64,000 bases of DNA from Phyllostachys edulis (taxonomy: Eukaryota; Streptophyta; Magnoliopsida; Poales; Poaceae), in assembly GCA_036346405.1 (NCBI GenBank), contig CM070568.1, positions 9,926,221-9,990,220 on the forward strand, read 5' to 3'. Under the pieces are notes generated by a model. The model was not told the origin of the DNA and searched no databases. It saw only the letters and a program-made list of their open reading frames with translations. Every line of letters starts with the position of its first letter. Position 1 is the stretch's first letter. Shown here one piece after another: positions 21,445 through 34,284 of the stretch. The position numbers were made by a program, and so were the translations under genes.

Positions 21445-24400
21445 TGTGAGGACCCGGAAAATTCGGCTTGTAATACTTAACCATCCACTTGGTCCTAGCA
21501 TCGCAAACAAAATATCCCGTGCCTCGAGATACATGTACTTCCCAAGAACTTGCAGTGCACATACCCCTTTACAAAATTATGCATCAATTCCATTCCACAC
21601 ATAGAACCGAAGCACAACTAAGCAAATCAAAAGACATACATAATAGAGTTATTACAAAAGGGGCCGACTGGCCAAATAACAACTAAAGAAATAAATAAAC
21701 AGCGGAAGCAAAAGCCATAAGATGGCGATAAACAAGAGCCAATTAGTGTGCCTTTAACCCACAAAGCAACCAACCGGGCCGCTAACCTAGTCGTCAAACC
21801 CACAAGACTGACTCACAAAAGTGGATCCTTGGGGATCGACTTCCTCCTCTGCAACATTTAGTTAAGCAAAGCAAATGAGTACAAAAATGTACTCGCAAGA
21901 CTTACGTGTAGTGTAACAGCCTATACATAGCTACATGCAAGCTTATTTAAGTGGAGGAGGCTCTAGGCTCATTTTCAGCATAAAGCAAGTTTTCATTTGC
22001 AATAATGTAATAGATTTAAAGCAGTTTTTTTCAATCTATTTTTATTTGATAAAAACAACGAGATAACAAGTAACAATAATAAAAAGACATCCTGGAAGTG
22101 GCTAACCCAATAGCCACCACAACAATAGCATGAATTTCCCATTCATACCACCCACATCAAGTTTTAATTAAAGGTTATAGTCTTGTTCTTGCACGACCTT
22201 ACCAAGCATGTCCATAACCTAGGACGAGGCTATTCAAATAGTTTGAACCCTACAGGGGTGTACCAATGTACCCACACATCAGACTGCCTTTTTGCCACAT
22301 GATTAAGCACACTTCCGAAGGTATGCCGGCACGGCTAAGTCCTACGAGACATTTCCAATATTGTGCATTAACTACGAGTCGCTATTGTAAAGCCGAAAGT
22401 CAACTACCACTATAGGGTAAAGCTCCCGGACAACTACAATGCCCTTCGGTGTGGAGAACCTAAACAGGATTCCACTCCTGCTCACCCAACACATAACCAC
22501 AAGTTTCTTTTTTCCACACCACACACACACAACCTCCTGCGACTCGGAGCTAACACACGCCAAAGTACTACGTCAAGAGAGGTCCCATATCCCCCTCGTG
22601 TGGTTAGCACGCAATAATCGCTTGGCTTAGTGACACAAGTAACTCAGTCCTTATTGACCCGGGCACCATTCCAGTCACACCATAAGATCACACCATCAAC
22701 CATTGTGCCCAAGTCTCAAACATTTCATTTTCAGTTTCAGTTTTTGACTTTACAAAGTAACAAAGCACAAAGTGCTGAGCATAATGGTAATAATAATTTT
22801 GTGTGATCAAAGTTATCGACTAAGTTGATAACCGCCCAATTCTACCGGTAGCTAAGTATTTCTAAACATGACACCGTAAAGACAATACAGAGCATAATTC
22901 AACCACCGGGCTCTAATTCACCAGCGAGATTAATACCTTATGTTTAGTGGCAGGGGATAATAATTTAAGGGCAACCATGCAATAGGAATAACTACCTCTA
23001 ATCGGGAAAATAAACTTTGACACAAGAGCATGCATACATACAATTTGTAAACAAAGTATTAGACTTTGAAAGTAATGGGATTATTATGATCAAACCACTT
23101 GCCTTGCTGGAGTTGCTCAGTTTGCTGCAGAGGAGCACTTTCGTTATACATGAACACGTTGGCACCTAATCGAAAAGAATGAAAAGAACCGATAAGAACG
23201 AAGAACACCGAAAAGACTTAAAAACCAAAGTCAACCAAAATCCATGAAATTTACACAGCAGGAAGAGCATGCTTTTTAAGGAATTTAGCAACAAGAATCA
23301 ATCGAATTGGATACTTGATGCTAAAGTTATGACAAAAACAATTTTGGCCGGCTGGAAAAAGGCTGAAACATTCACTTCGGTTACTATTCATCCGAAATTA
23401 AATTTTTGGCACAAATTTCCATAGAGGTGGTACACCTGAAATTTTTATGGTAAACAGAGCACCGTATAAGATGAACAACACAATTTGATTCACCTTATTT
23501 GGAGCTAGGATGCAATTTCTATGATTTTTCAAAGACATGAAAAGGGCATAATACAATTGCAACCCCATAAAATTAAAAGATAAAAACATGCCTAAAACCT
23601 ATTCTACAATTAAGCACATTAATAGAGGAAACCAACAAACTTGGTTTCACTCAAAAAGGAGTTACAGAGAATTACTTATGCATTTTTCAAGTTAAATGAA
23701 TTTTTAAAGCACTAAATAAAGCTAATCTAAATTTAAATATATTAACACAATTTTCTGGAGCCAAACTAAGCTTACAACCATTTTTAAATTAAAGCTTAGT
23801 TAAAACCAGAACTAACAAAATTTGAATCAACCGAAAAGGATTTAAAATGAAATAGTTATGCAATTTTGAAGTTTATTACAATTTTTAGTTTGCAAATAAA
23901 GCTTACCGGGCTTTTATAAAACAACTCAACGTGGAAATGACGTGGGCCGTCGATCACAAATCACGCGGCCCACGTGCACCGCAACATAGCCACGCGCGCA
24001 CAAGATGCAAACGAAACCGTTGGATCTAGATCCAACGGTCCTCGTTGATCGAACCTTCGGACAGTCCGAACGTTCAAATGAACGTGGGCCGTCGATCTCG
24101 TGATGAGCGGCTGAGAGCGAAGCAACGTTTAGACGGTCCGAACGTTCACGCAATCTCTGCTGTTGATCAAGAATCGGACGGCCAAGGCTACGGGGAGGTA
24201 CAGGGGTCCGAAGGCACCGCAGATCTCAACCGTAGATCTAAGAATGGACGGCTGACGTTCGGTGGTCCAAACGTTCACAGCGATCTAGATCGGACGGTGA
24301 AGGTTCAGTGGTCTGAACATCCCACACGATCTAAGCCGTAGATCAAGAAATGAACGGCTGAGGTTCGGTGGTCCAAACGTTCACAACAATCTAGGCTGTT

Positions 24401-26589
24401 GATTTTTGATCCAACGGTCCACGATGAACACAGTTCAGCGCACGCGCCCGAGAGGGTTTTAATGAGGTTGGGCCCACTATCAGCAACTGTAGGCCACGCA
24501 CCAGTGTTTAAAGCGCCTGGGGGGTTTAAAGGCGTGGGCCCACTTGTTAGTGGCACTCAAGGCCCGATTTAGGATAGCATTAATTACTAACCCATGATTA
24601 ACACTGATTAACCGATGATTAGCCTTAAATGGACAGAATCTCTGTTTGAAAGCAGCGCACAGTGCGCGAGAGGCACGGGCCCACCCGACAGAGATACAAG
24701 GACAAACTTAAAGCCGGGCATTAATTACTAAGCAGTTATTAACGCTGATTAATACTGATTAGCACTTAATGGGGGATCTTTGTCTTAATACGACAACGAC
24801 ACTGTGTTGTTCCCGTCCGACAAAACCCGATGGCACTCCAAAGCTTATCGCCGGCGACGAGGACCATGCCGGTGCAAACCAAAGGCCAAAACGAGACCGC
24901 AATAGCCATGCGCACGCACTGGTGGCGGTGGCGACCACAGAGGAGGACCACATCGGCGGCTAGCCGGAGATGGGCGGCGCGGCAACGCACGACCAAACTA
25001 CGAAAAGCAAGAGAAGCTCCGCAGCGGTTCAGAGAAGCGGTGCCATAGCTGCTAGGGACTACTAGGAGGGTTACCTTAGCACTGAGAGGCACAGAGAAGG
25101 TCAGAGCTACGCCGGCGACGAAGCACAGCGCCGGAGATGAAGACGATAACGAGGACAAGGCGGGCTGAGCAAAAAGAGCACCACCGGGTGGTAGGGTTAG
25201 CTCCAAAATAGATCAAGGATGGTCCATGAGCAAGTAATTGAATAGAGGAGCACCTTACCGGAGTTGAGGAAGAAAGGGGATGAACTCGGTCGAATTTGAA
25301 CAAACCCCAAATTGACAATCTCTGTGAATGCCAAACAAAATTAAGTTAGGGGAAATGCTCAAAAAGGTGAGGGGCGCAAAGTGACGTGAAAGGAATAGCA
25401 AATGAACCATTGGAGCAGTGGCGGCGAAGAAGCTTGCTCTGGCCGACAATGGAGGATTTGGGGATCTGTGTGAATTGAGCACAAAGAAACCGAGAGAGAG
25501 CTAGGGTTTGCAAGGAGTGTTTAAAGGAAGCTAAGGAGGAGCTTGGGGGCTCTTTATAGCAGAGGGAGCAAGGATGGAACACGACAATGCTCCACGGGTG
25601 AACTTCGGTCCACAGCTCTGCCATGGGCGAAGTGAGCGACGGGAGCAGGTAAGACCAAGACTTTAGAGGGCGGCCACTGACGCGCATTAACTAGCTTGAG
25701 CAAAGAGCCATTGCCAAGGACGGAGGGGAAGGGACAAGGCATGGCTGCCCACTCCATGGCTCTCTGGCGCGCACGAGCGCACGCGACTGAGAAAGGAGAC
25801 GAACAGGGTGGCGCGGCCCCACAAGTCGGTGAAAGAAAACGAACCGGCTCGGGTCCAACACTGAAGAACAGGTTGAGTCCAACCAATTGATTTGGGGGTC
25901 AAGGCTCTCGACCGTTACATCAAAAGGGGACGGCTCAGATTGCGAAGGGGATGGGGAGGTCCGAACGACCCACACCATCCAGCCCGTTGAAGCAAGATCC
26001 AACGGCTCCAAACCACGCACCACTTGAAACTGGCTCGGGTGCACTTAGGCGGTTAGGTTCAACCACGAGCCCGAGTCTGACTCAGACCCAAACCACATGG
26101 TTGACTAGGGTTTGGAAATTGAGCTGAGAACTTGGAGGAATTTTTAGAGATAGCAAACTAACTCCAAAAATTCTGAAATTTTGACTGGAGGTTCCTAGCT
26201 CCAGGATAAACCTTTCATAAATTTTCCAGAGGTTTTTATGCATAGCATTTTTCTCTAGAAATTTTAGAAGGCTTGATCTAGGGTTTGACCAAGAGTCAAA
26301 CTAATTTGACTGGCCTCCAAAAATTATCAAATAATTTCTAAAAATTATGAAATTTTTCAGAGGAGCAACACAGCATCCCAAGAACCAAGGAAAAATATTT
26401 CCAGGGGTTGAACACAAGATTCCCAACAAGGAGGTCATGACTTAGTCAATTGGAGATTTAGGTTTTTGAATTCCACAATTCCTTTACAAGAATTACAGAA
26501 AAGTTCAAAAACTTCAAGATGCAAGAAAAGTTTTAATTCCTACTCATTTTCTTACATTTGAAACACACACCCAGATTTGGGATGTTACA
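21445..26589 (-). mobile_element. Large LTR-like element without coding capacity, family member 1
   Basis: In minus orientation it starts TGTAACATCCCAAATCTGGG and ends CCGGGTCCTCACA. A 5-bp target duplication ATTTC (21440-21444, 26590-26594) flanks it. It shares its termini and an internal conserved motif (22207-22241) with 39511-42935, 43601-49971 and 44527-47803. At 5145 bp it is longer than its relatives. Only one copy of each terminus is seen and no gag or pol, so it reads as a solo LTR of a family with very long LTRs or a non-coding LTR element. Frames in it look like composition effects. Confidence 0.75.
24040..24430. repeat. Degenerate tandem repeat in the LTR-like element
   Basis: A unit of about 45-75 bp built from GGTCCGAACGTTCAC, GATCTAGATC and GGACGGC/GAACGGC recurs about six times with substitutions. 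A shorter array of the same words occurs at 44957-45140 in the related inner element, so it is a family feature. Confidence 0.65.
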
Positions 26590-26880
26590 ATTTCTCATCA
26601 AGTTCCTCCCAGAGTTGCTTAGCATCCTTAAAGTTAACATACACGTCGAACAGTCGGTTGGATAGGATGGCTAACAAATGAGCTAAGACTGAATTATTCG
26701 CATCTTCCCACCGCGTCATAGCCATGGTTTTCAATGGGAACATTGGAGAATTTGAAATGACCCAAAAAAAAGTTTGAGGTTGGTTAGCCATAGTTTTGTT
26801 TTAGCGTGCCAACGTTTAAAGTTGGCACCGTCAAATACTTCTTGCTTAACGACATCAGATGAAGAAGACACGGGGATTTG
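26590..26880 (-). pseudogene. Copia gag, N-terminal half
   Basis: On the minus strand EVFDGANFKRWHAKTKLWL opens the gag, followed by FPLKTMAMTRWEDANNSV and LFDVYVNFKDAKQLWEELDE, a normal copia capsid start. A frame change lies near 26760. It continues across the LTR-like insertion into 21444-21034. Confidence 0.8.
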
Positions 26881-26939
26881 TATATAGGTTCGGGCCTTCT
26901 CCTGGGAGAATAACAACCCTACTCCTGGCTGTCAGGCCT

Positions 26940-28761
26940 CAGACGTTCAGACCGGCCAAGGTGGTGGTCAGACCGGCCTGTGTGGTGGTCAGACCGGCCA
27001 AGGTGGTGGTCAGATCGGCTAAGAATAGAGGGTGTAGGCAAGAGAGAGGATTCTTCTACACTTGGTCTCATAATTTTTGGAGTCTCGAGTCAAAAGTTCT
27101 ATTCGTTTGAAATTTTCAGAAGTTTTCGGATTTCCAAGGGGGAAAGTTTGGCTAAGTCCCTTGCTGGACAGTCAGACCAGCTAGGTAGCGGTCAGACCGG
27201 CCAATGGGTGGTGGTCTGACCAGTTTTAACTTGTTCGTCGGCCATCTTTGCGGCGATGTTTGTTGGTTAGGTCAAGTTCATGTGTTTCAGTGCATTTGTG
27301 TTGCATGATGTATATTTGACTAATATGGGTCAAGGTGCAAAGAACTTTTTCCTAAAATCGATTTCTTGGTCTATTGTTATGCAGGTTGCTTAGAGGTCAA
27401 TGACGGTCAATGGCGAGGATGATCAGAACTAGGCTTGAGAGCTGAGGTTCAGAACGATCGAGGTTGCCGGGTGAATTCAATGGACTCAAGTATGGCACAA
27501 AATGGACAAGGATGACCGAACAGGCAGTTCAGTGCGATGGGTTGAATCAAGCGGTGTGGGGGTCGGTACAAGTGCCATGGTGGTTTCGGTGGGAGCCGGA
27601 TGGGAGAGACTTGCCGGCATGAAGAGAGCCGTTGATCAACCTACACGTGGCGAAACATGAAATTGCTTCATAAAGTTTGGACTCGGTCTTCGAAGAAGGA
27701 TCGAGAAGGGGTATTTTGGTAACTTCACCTAAATACCACCTTGATAACCTTTTGCTAACCCGCAGGGCAAGACAACATAAGGAGAAGCGGTTTAGGTCAA
27801 GAGGAGTTGAAGACGGTGCTTTAAAATGCGTGCATAAGTGAAACCTGTTTGTGTGTGGGCTTAACGGGTGTCTATTAGGGTTATTCTTCTAGAAGCTAGC
27901 CTCCACTATAAATAGGGGAGGGTGCTAGTTGTGTTCCTCCCAACCCTCATATCTAAAACCCTAGTTTGTGTTTTAGGGTTAGGAGAGAATAGTGGAGAGG
28001 TTAGGGTTCTAGGGAGTTAGATTGATTGTGTGCTTAAGTGTTGAGCCTTTGTCCTCCTGGATGGAGTTGCTGTAAACCAACATTAATCTCAAATCAATCA
28101 AAGCAAGATTCCTCAAGATAAGTCTCTTTTTGTTCTTACTCTCTATTTTGTGATTTTGGGGCTTTCTTTGATCTGTTGGTTTTCCTTTGGTTTCTGGCTT
28201 GAATCTTGCTTGCTGTGACATGTGGGAATGCATCTAGGATCATCTTGATCATCTTCTACCCACGAGCAAGTCTTTAGATCATATTTTGGTTTTGGCTCGG
28301 TTTTGAAGCAACCTTCACTAAAATGGATAAAGGTCAGAACCTTGGCAATAATCTTCATGATCGTTGATTGGAATTGGTTTATGACATCCTAAAGAAGGTA
28401 TATTTCTAGTTTCATGAAGTTTGGAGGTGTGGATCAAAAGTTAGACCATTTTGTGATTTTGAGTCCGGGCTGATTTTATTGTTCATTGGTCTGGAGGTCG
28501 GACCGCCCTTTAAAGAGAGGTTAGACCGCACATGGTGAGAGGTCTGACCGCCCAACTCATTTGAGTTTGAGTTTTGTAATTTTAGTCTGTTTGCTTCGGG
28601 GTTTTGATTGGATTCAATACAAGTCTTCCGCTATGCTTGTATATTGATCTTCATAGCTTTCATAGCTATTGGAGTGAAAATCGTGTTGAATCCGATCAAG
28701 GAGAAAAAGTGATCGTGCTCTTATTCACCCCCCCCCTCTAGTCGCCTTTTTCGGTCCAACA
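26940..28761 (+). repeat. 5' LTR of Sirevirus-like copy 1 (left edge truncated)
   Basis: It matches 3' LTR sequence from about 35970 to 38853 and ends GGTCCAACA directly before the primer-binding site. The first roughly 100 bp of the 3' LTR (from TGCTTACGATC at 35871) are missing. Four GGTCAGACCGGCC-type words lie at 26955-27015, more at 27170-27225, and GGTCTGACCGCCC forms near 28490-28555. Confidence 0.75.
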
Positions 28762-28763
28762 AG

Positions 28764-28775
28764 TGGTATCAGAGC
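28764..28775 (+). promoter_or_regulatory. Primer-binding site of Sirevirus-like copy 1
   Basis: TGGTATCAGAGC, two bases after the LTR end, is complementary to the 3' end of initiator tRNA-Met. Confidence 0.85.
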
Positions 28776-28819
28776 CCGGTTAGTTCAATCTTGATCTTAA
28801 CCAGTCACTGAACTTCGCG

Positions 28820-30963
28820 ATGGAGAAGTACTCCACCAAGCCGCATATCTTCGATGGTCTCGACTACGCCTATTGGAAGAATCGCATGCGTGTCTTTCTT
28901 CAGAGCGAAGGTCAAGCTATATGGGAGGTTGTTCGAGCCCCGCTCGTTTTCTCTGAGGTTGCTATGCTGGCTTCAGTAGCCCTCTTGGCTAACAACCATA
29001 ATGCAGATAATCTCCTATATGTCGAACTTGGTAGACAGGAGTATGACAGGATTTGCAATCTTCAGACCGCGCACGAAATTTGGCACACCCTCGAAACAAG
29101 TACGCCAAACGGTCTTCAAGCGAGAATACAACAAGTTCGAGATGTGTTCTAAAGAGAGCATCGATGATGTATTCACTTGCTTTAACAAGGTGATTAATCT
29201 GTCGAGAGTAGTAGACATCGAGTATTCTCAATCTGAGAATGCCAATGTTGAGAGCACTAGACATTGAGTATTCTCAATCTGAGAATGCCACCTACCTCTT
29301 GGTTGCAATCAACACCAATGAGTGGGAGATGAAGGCTACTACCATTGAGGAGAATGTCGATCTCTCTAGTCTTTCTTTGGAGCTAATTTATAGCAAGCTC
29401 AAGACTCATGAGATCAAGAGAGTTAGTTATCCTAAGAAGGAGAACATGGCTTTGGTGTCTGACCCTCTTAAAAGAACTTCTGATGATTCTTTTGAGTCTT
29501 CCTCTGGATTTTCACTTGCTTGTTTATCTGCAATCCATGAAGAGGAACTTGAGAGTATTCCCGAGGCCAAGTTAGCCCTTCTAGCCAAAAAATTCACACA
29601 GGCTTATAACAATGTGAGAAACAAGAAGAGATGTGGCCCTATGACATGCTATGATTATGGAGAGCTCTATCATATCTGGGCAAACTGCCCCAAGCTAAAA
29701 GGGAAGAGCAACCACAAGGATGAGAAGGCTGCCTGGAGGAAGCCTCAAGGGAACAAGTCCAAGTTTGATGCTGCCAAGCTTATGAAGGCCGCTCACCGGG
29801 TCCTTGCCGCTTTTGAAGAGCAATCCATGAGCGATGTGGACTCTAGGAGCGAGAAGGACAAGAAGGAGGAGCTCCCTCAAGACAAGAAGAAAGGGAAAGC
29901 AAAAGACTTCACCAGCATGTGCTTCATGGCTGACTCCATCAACAATGATGACATCGATGAGGTACCTCCATCCTATGATGTCCTCTCTGCTGAATGTGAT
30001 ACTATCTTTGAGCAACTACTTAGCCAGGATAAGGCGTTAGAGTTCACCATGGCTAGAAATAAGGACTTAGAATTGCAAGTTGATAATTTCACACTAGAAC
30101 TTGTGAATGCTAAGAATCTTGATGCTGATGAATGTTCATCCTGCCATGCTTTACACTCTGAACTTGCTAAATTGCAAAATACTCATGATATTGCCTTGCA
30201 CCAACTAGAAAATGCTAGGACTGAGTTAATTAAAGTTAAATCTGCTTCATGTGAAAAATACTTAGAATCTAGCAAGTTGGTTGTTTTTGATAAGGCTGAG
30301 TCTAGCTTTTGCTCTTTTCTGCTTAGAACGTGAACATGAAGTAAAAGACATAATAGAAGTAGTTAGAGCTAAGTTTGCCAAGCATAAGGATAAAATTGAT
30401 TATGCTCTTTGTGCTTCATGTGAAGCCCTTAGGCTTGAAGTTACTATTCATAAGGAGAAGCATGCTAGAGCCATTAAGCCCAAAACTTGCGAATCATGTT
30501 TTAATCTTGGAAAAGAGAATGCTTATCTTAAGGATACATTAGAAAAATTCTCTATTGGTAAGAAATAGTTAAACATGATTCTTGACAAGTCCAAAACTCC
30601 TTATAAGAAGCAAGGGTTAGGATACAACTTTGCCCAAGACAAGTCCAAACCAAATATCATTCAAGTCTTGAAAAATGACTTAGTTGAGTTCAAAACCCAA
30701 CCTGCAAAAATCATTTTTAGATTTGCAGGTTTTGCCCAACCATCTTTTGAGCCAAAAGGTGCTTCTCCCAGTGGTACCAAGTACCATTGCATCTATTGCA
30801 AGAAGGATGGGTATTTTCTTGAGTTCTATTGGCGTAGGTTGAAAAATGCTACGAGAAATCTTGCTAGAATTTTATCTCGTCAACCTAGAGCTTTAATGAG
30901 ACATGGTCATCCAGAAAATAAGAAACCTGGACTAGGATTTGTTTCACATGCTCATCATCATTA
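28820..30963 (+). pseudogene. Sirevirus-like gag, copy 1, decayed
   Basis: The start MEKYSTKPHIFDGLDYAYWK is the capsid opening of this copia group. Near 29100 about 25 bases present in copy 2 are missing and the frame shifts. A direct duplication of GTATTCTCAATCTGAGAATG lies at 29221-29240 and 29269-29288. The frame reopens to 30333 with a knuckle CYDYGELYHIWANC whose second Cys is Tyr. A long Asp/Glu/Leu-rich region (29960-30560) follows, likely coiled coil. A second CCHC-like site near 30784-30830 has lost His and Cys (both Tyr). It forms particle cores in active relatives; here several breaks make it non-functional. Confidence 0.82.
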
Positions 30964-31115
30964 AGTTCCTAGACAGGATGCATCTCATGTTTGTGTAACC
31001 ATTTCTCATGGTAGAACCTCAAGTAGGATCAAGGATAGCAATTCTGCTTTATATACTACTCGCAGACGTGTGTCTCAGTACTGTGTTCCCAAGTCATGTT
31101 TAACTAACCCCAGTA

Positions 31116-34100
31116 TTGAGACACATCAATATTTTGTGCCTTGGTTTTCAGGATCACCGCGGTAATGGGATGAACACGTGGTTCGTCAACTCCGACTGTT
31201 CACGTCACATAACCGAGGGCTCAAGATGGTTCACCTCCTTCACGCGGTCGATGAGTGATGACTTCATCACCTTTGGAGATGATACACAAGGGCGGATTGA
31301 AGGAATGTGATCGATCAGGGTGAACGATAAATTCATCCTGAAGGATGTCGCTCTTGTGGACAAGCTAAGGTACAACTTGCTTTCTGTCTCGCAACTTCTT
31401 GATGATGGCTATGAGACTAGATTTAAGAAAAATTCTTGTCGTGTGCTTGATTCAGCTGGTGAGCTTATTTTTGGGATCTCTAGAGTTGGTAGGATCTTTG
31501 GAGTTGATTTTTCTGAACCATTTGCTGGATCTCTCAAGTGTTTAATTGCATCTTCTTCTGAGTTCTGGCTTTGGCACCGTCATTTGGGGCACATTGGTTT
31601 TGATCATCTGACGCGAGTTAGCAGCCTTGATCTCATGAGAGGTTTGCCCAAACTCAAAGTTGTCAAGGATGCTGTATGTGCACCCTGTAGGCATAGCAAG
31701 CAAGTTGCCGCCTCACACCCTTCATTGACTATGGTCATGACTGATGGACCGGGATAGCTGCTTCACATGGATACTATTGGTCCTGCTGGGGTTCGGTTAG
31801 TCGGTGGCAAATGGTATATTTTTGTCTTAGTCGATGATTTTCTGAGATACACTTGGGTGTTCTTTCTCGTTTCGAAGGATGAAGCTTGGCTTCTGAACTC
31901 CCTGGTGCCCTGAGAGCAATTCGCAGTGACAATGGCACGAAGTTCAAGAATACCTCATTTGCCTCTTTTTGTGCTGAGTGTAGTATTGAGCACCAGTTCT
32001 CTTCTCCACATGTCCCTCAACAAAATAGCGTGGTCGAAAGGAAGAACAGAACCTTAGTCAAGATGGCTAGTATGATGCTAGATGAGTATAGCACTCCGAG
32101 GAGATTTTGGGCCGAAGCTATTGCTACAGCTTGCCATATTGTCACTCGTGTCTTCTTGAGACCTTCTTTGGGCAAGACATCTTATGAGCTTCGGTTTGGT
32201 AGAAAACCCTCTGTTTCTCATTTTCGAGTTTTTGGTGCCAAGTGTTTCATTCTCAGGACAGGAAACCTAGATAAATTTGAGTCAATAACTTCTGATGATT
32301 TATTTCTGGGTTATCCTGCATATTCGAGGGGTTTTCGGGTTTTTAATGTTGAGACTAACGTTTTTCAGGAGACATGCAATGTCACCTTTGATGAGACTAG
32401 CCCTAGTGCTAGATCAGACATTTCAGGTGATACACAGGCGACTGAAAGTATCTTTGTAGAGGAAGATGATGATGAAGTCGATAATGCTCTTCCACCTATT
32501 GCTGATACTCCTATCCCAGCTCCAGAACCTGCTTCGACTACTTCACCTTCAGTTGAGGCTCCTGCTGCATCTTCATCATTAACAGTACCTGCGGAGGTCG
32601 AAGAGATGCTATCTCCCCCGGGCACTCCCCTTCACATTCAGTGGCATCACCCTTCGGATCAGATCATTGGTCATCTTCATAAGCGAGTCACCCGCTCCAA
32701 GTATCACGATCCGAGTCTCTACTCCCATTATGCATTTGTTGCTTCTTTCGAACCCCGCGATATATCACATACTTTATCTGATTCTAGCTGGCTTAATGCC
32801 ATGCATGAGGAGTTAGAGAATTTTGAGAGGAATAGGGTCTGGAACCTAGTAGAGCCTCCTAGTGGCCATAATGTGATAGGAACCCGTTGGGTGTTCAAAA
32901 ACAAACAAAGTGAGGATGGTTCTATGGTTAGAAACAAGGCTATATTGGTAGCTCAAGGTTTTAGCCAAGTTGAGGGGTTAGACTTTGATGAAACCTTTGC
33001 TCCTGTTGCTAGATTAAAAGCCATTCACATTCTACTTGCATTTGCTGCATCTAAGGGATTTAGGCTGGATTAGATGGATGTCAAGAGTGCATTTCTGAAT
33101 GGTTACATAGAGGAGGAAGTGTATGTTAGGCAACCCCCAGGCTTTGAGAACCCCAAGCATCCACATCATATTTTCAAGCTATCTAAAGCCTTGTATGGTT
33201 TTAAGCAAGCCCCAATAGCCTGGTATGATATATTTAAAACCTTCTTGCTTAAGAAAAAATTTGAGATGAGTAAGGTAGACAAGACTCTATTCGTTCTTAG
33301 GCATGGCAATGACTTCTTACTTGTTCAGATTTACGTGGATGATATTATCTTCGGTGGTTCTTCTCATGCTCTTGTTTTCAGTTTTTCTGAGACAATGTCC
33401 AAGGAATTTGAGATGAGTATGATGGGAGAACTCAACTACTTTCTAGAGCTTCAAATAAAGCAATGCAAGGAAGGGATCTTCATCCATCAGATGAAGTACA
33501 CCAAGTATCTGCTCAAGTGCTTCGAGATGAGTGACTACAAGTCGATCGCTACTCCCATGGCAACTTCAACTGTTTTGGATCCAGACGTGGAAAGAGAAGC
33601 CGTGGATCAACGCAAGTACCGCAGCATGATCGGCTCCCTCCTTTACCAGACGGCCCCAAGACAGGACATCCACTTCGCCGTCTGCCTCTATGCGAGGTTT
33701 CAGGCGTCTCCGAGGACTTCCCATCACTAAGCTGTCAAGGGCATTTTCAGGTACCTTCACTCTACCCTCCAATATGGTATTTGGTATTCTGTTCTTCTTT
33801 TTTGTCCATTCGGGGGTTTTCTGATTCTGATTTTGCGGGCTGTCGGCTAGATAGGAAGAGTACCTCAGGCACTTGTCACTTCTTAGGCACTTCTCTCGTC
33901 TCTTGGTCCTCTAGGAAGTAGTCATCTGTTGCTCAATCCACTGCTGAAGCTGAATATATAGCTGTCGTTAATTGATGTAGTCAGATTTTGTGGATGGTGT
34001 CCACTCTTAAGGACTTTGGGTTAAATTTTTCTAGTGTTCCTCTTCTCTGTGATAACACTTCTGCTATTAATATTACTAAGAACCCTGTACAACATTCTAG

Positions 34101-34284
34101 GACCAAGCACATAGACATTCACTATCACTTCCTTAGAGACCTTGTAGAGAAGGGTGATATTGTGCTAGAATTTGTGGAGTCCGAGGCTCAGTTAGCTGAT
34201 ATCCTCACCAAGCCTTTAGACCCAACTAGGTTTGCCACCTTGAGGAGTGAGTTAGGGGTAATTTATCCCTATGGGTTGGTTTGA
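31116..34284 (+). pseudogene. Sirevirus-like pol, copy 1: protease, integrase, RT, RNase H
   Basis: Protease is at 31168-31215, where WFVNSDCSRHI replaces the expected D-S-G with N-S-D, so the catalytic Asp is gone. Integrase has WHRHLGHIGFDHL and CAPCRHSK zinc ligands; a stop at 31755-31757 and a deletion near 31887 (about 11 residues relative to copy 2) precede SDNGTKFKN and QQNSVVERKN. RT shows FDETFAPVARLKAI, stop 33071-33073, MDVKSAFLNGYIEEEVY, KALYGFKQAP and IYVDDIIFGG. RNase H ends with CDNTSAINITKNP and ADILTKPLDP. Stops at 33728-33730 and 33973-33975 add to the decay. Confidence 0.87.

Larger units (their letters stand above)
14640..26880 (-). mobile_element. Ty1/copia retrotransposon, minus strand, interrupted twice
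   Basis: Reading right to left: gag start (26880-26590), gag continuation and zinc knuckle, protease, integrase, reverse transcriptase and RNase H (ending 14746). That gag-PR-IN-RT-RH order defines Ty1/copia. The left edge is approximate and neither LTR was recognised, so the ends are probably lost. A CACTA element (15307-18459) separates RT from RNase H, and a large LTR-like element (21445-26589) splits gag; both have clean target duplications. The coding parts carry many stops. Confidence 0.85.

Noticed and set aside
24759..26044. Cluster of overlapping GC-rich ORFs
   Set aside because: They lie inside an LTR-like element, overlap on both strands and match nothing known.
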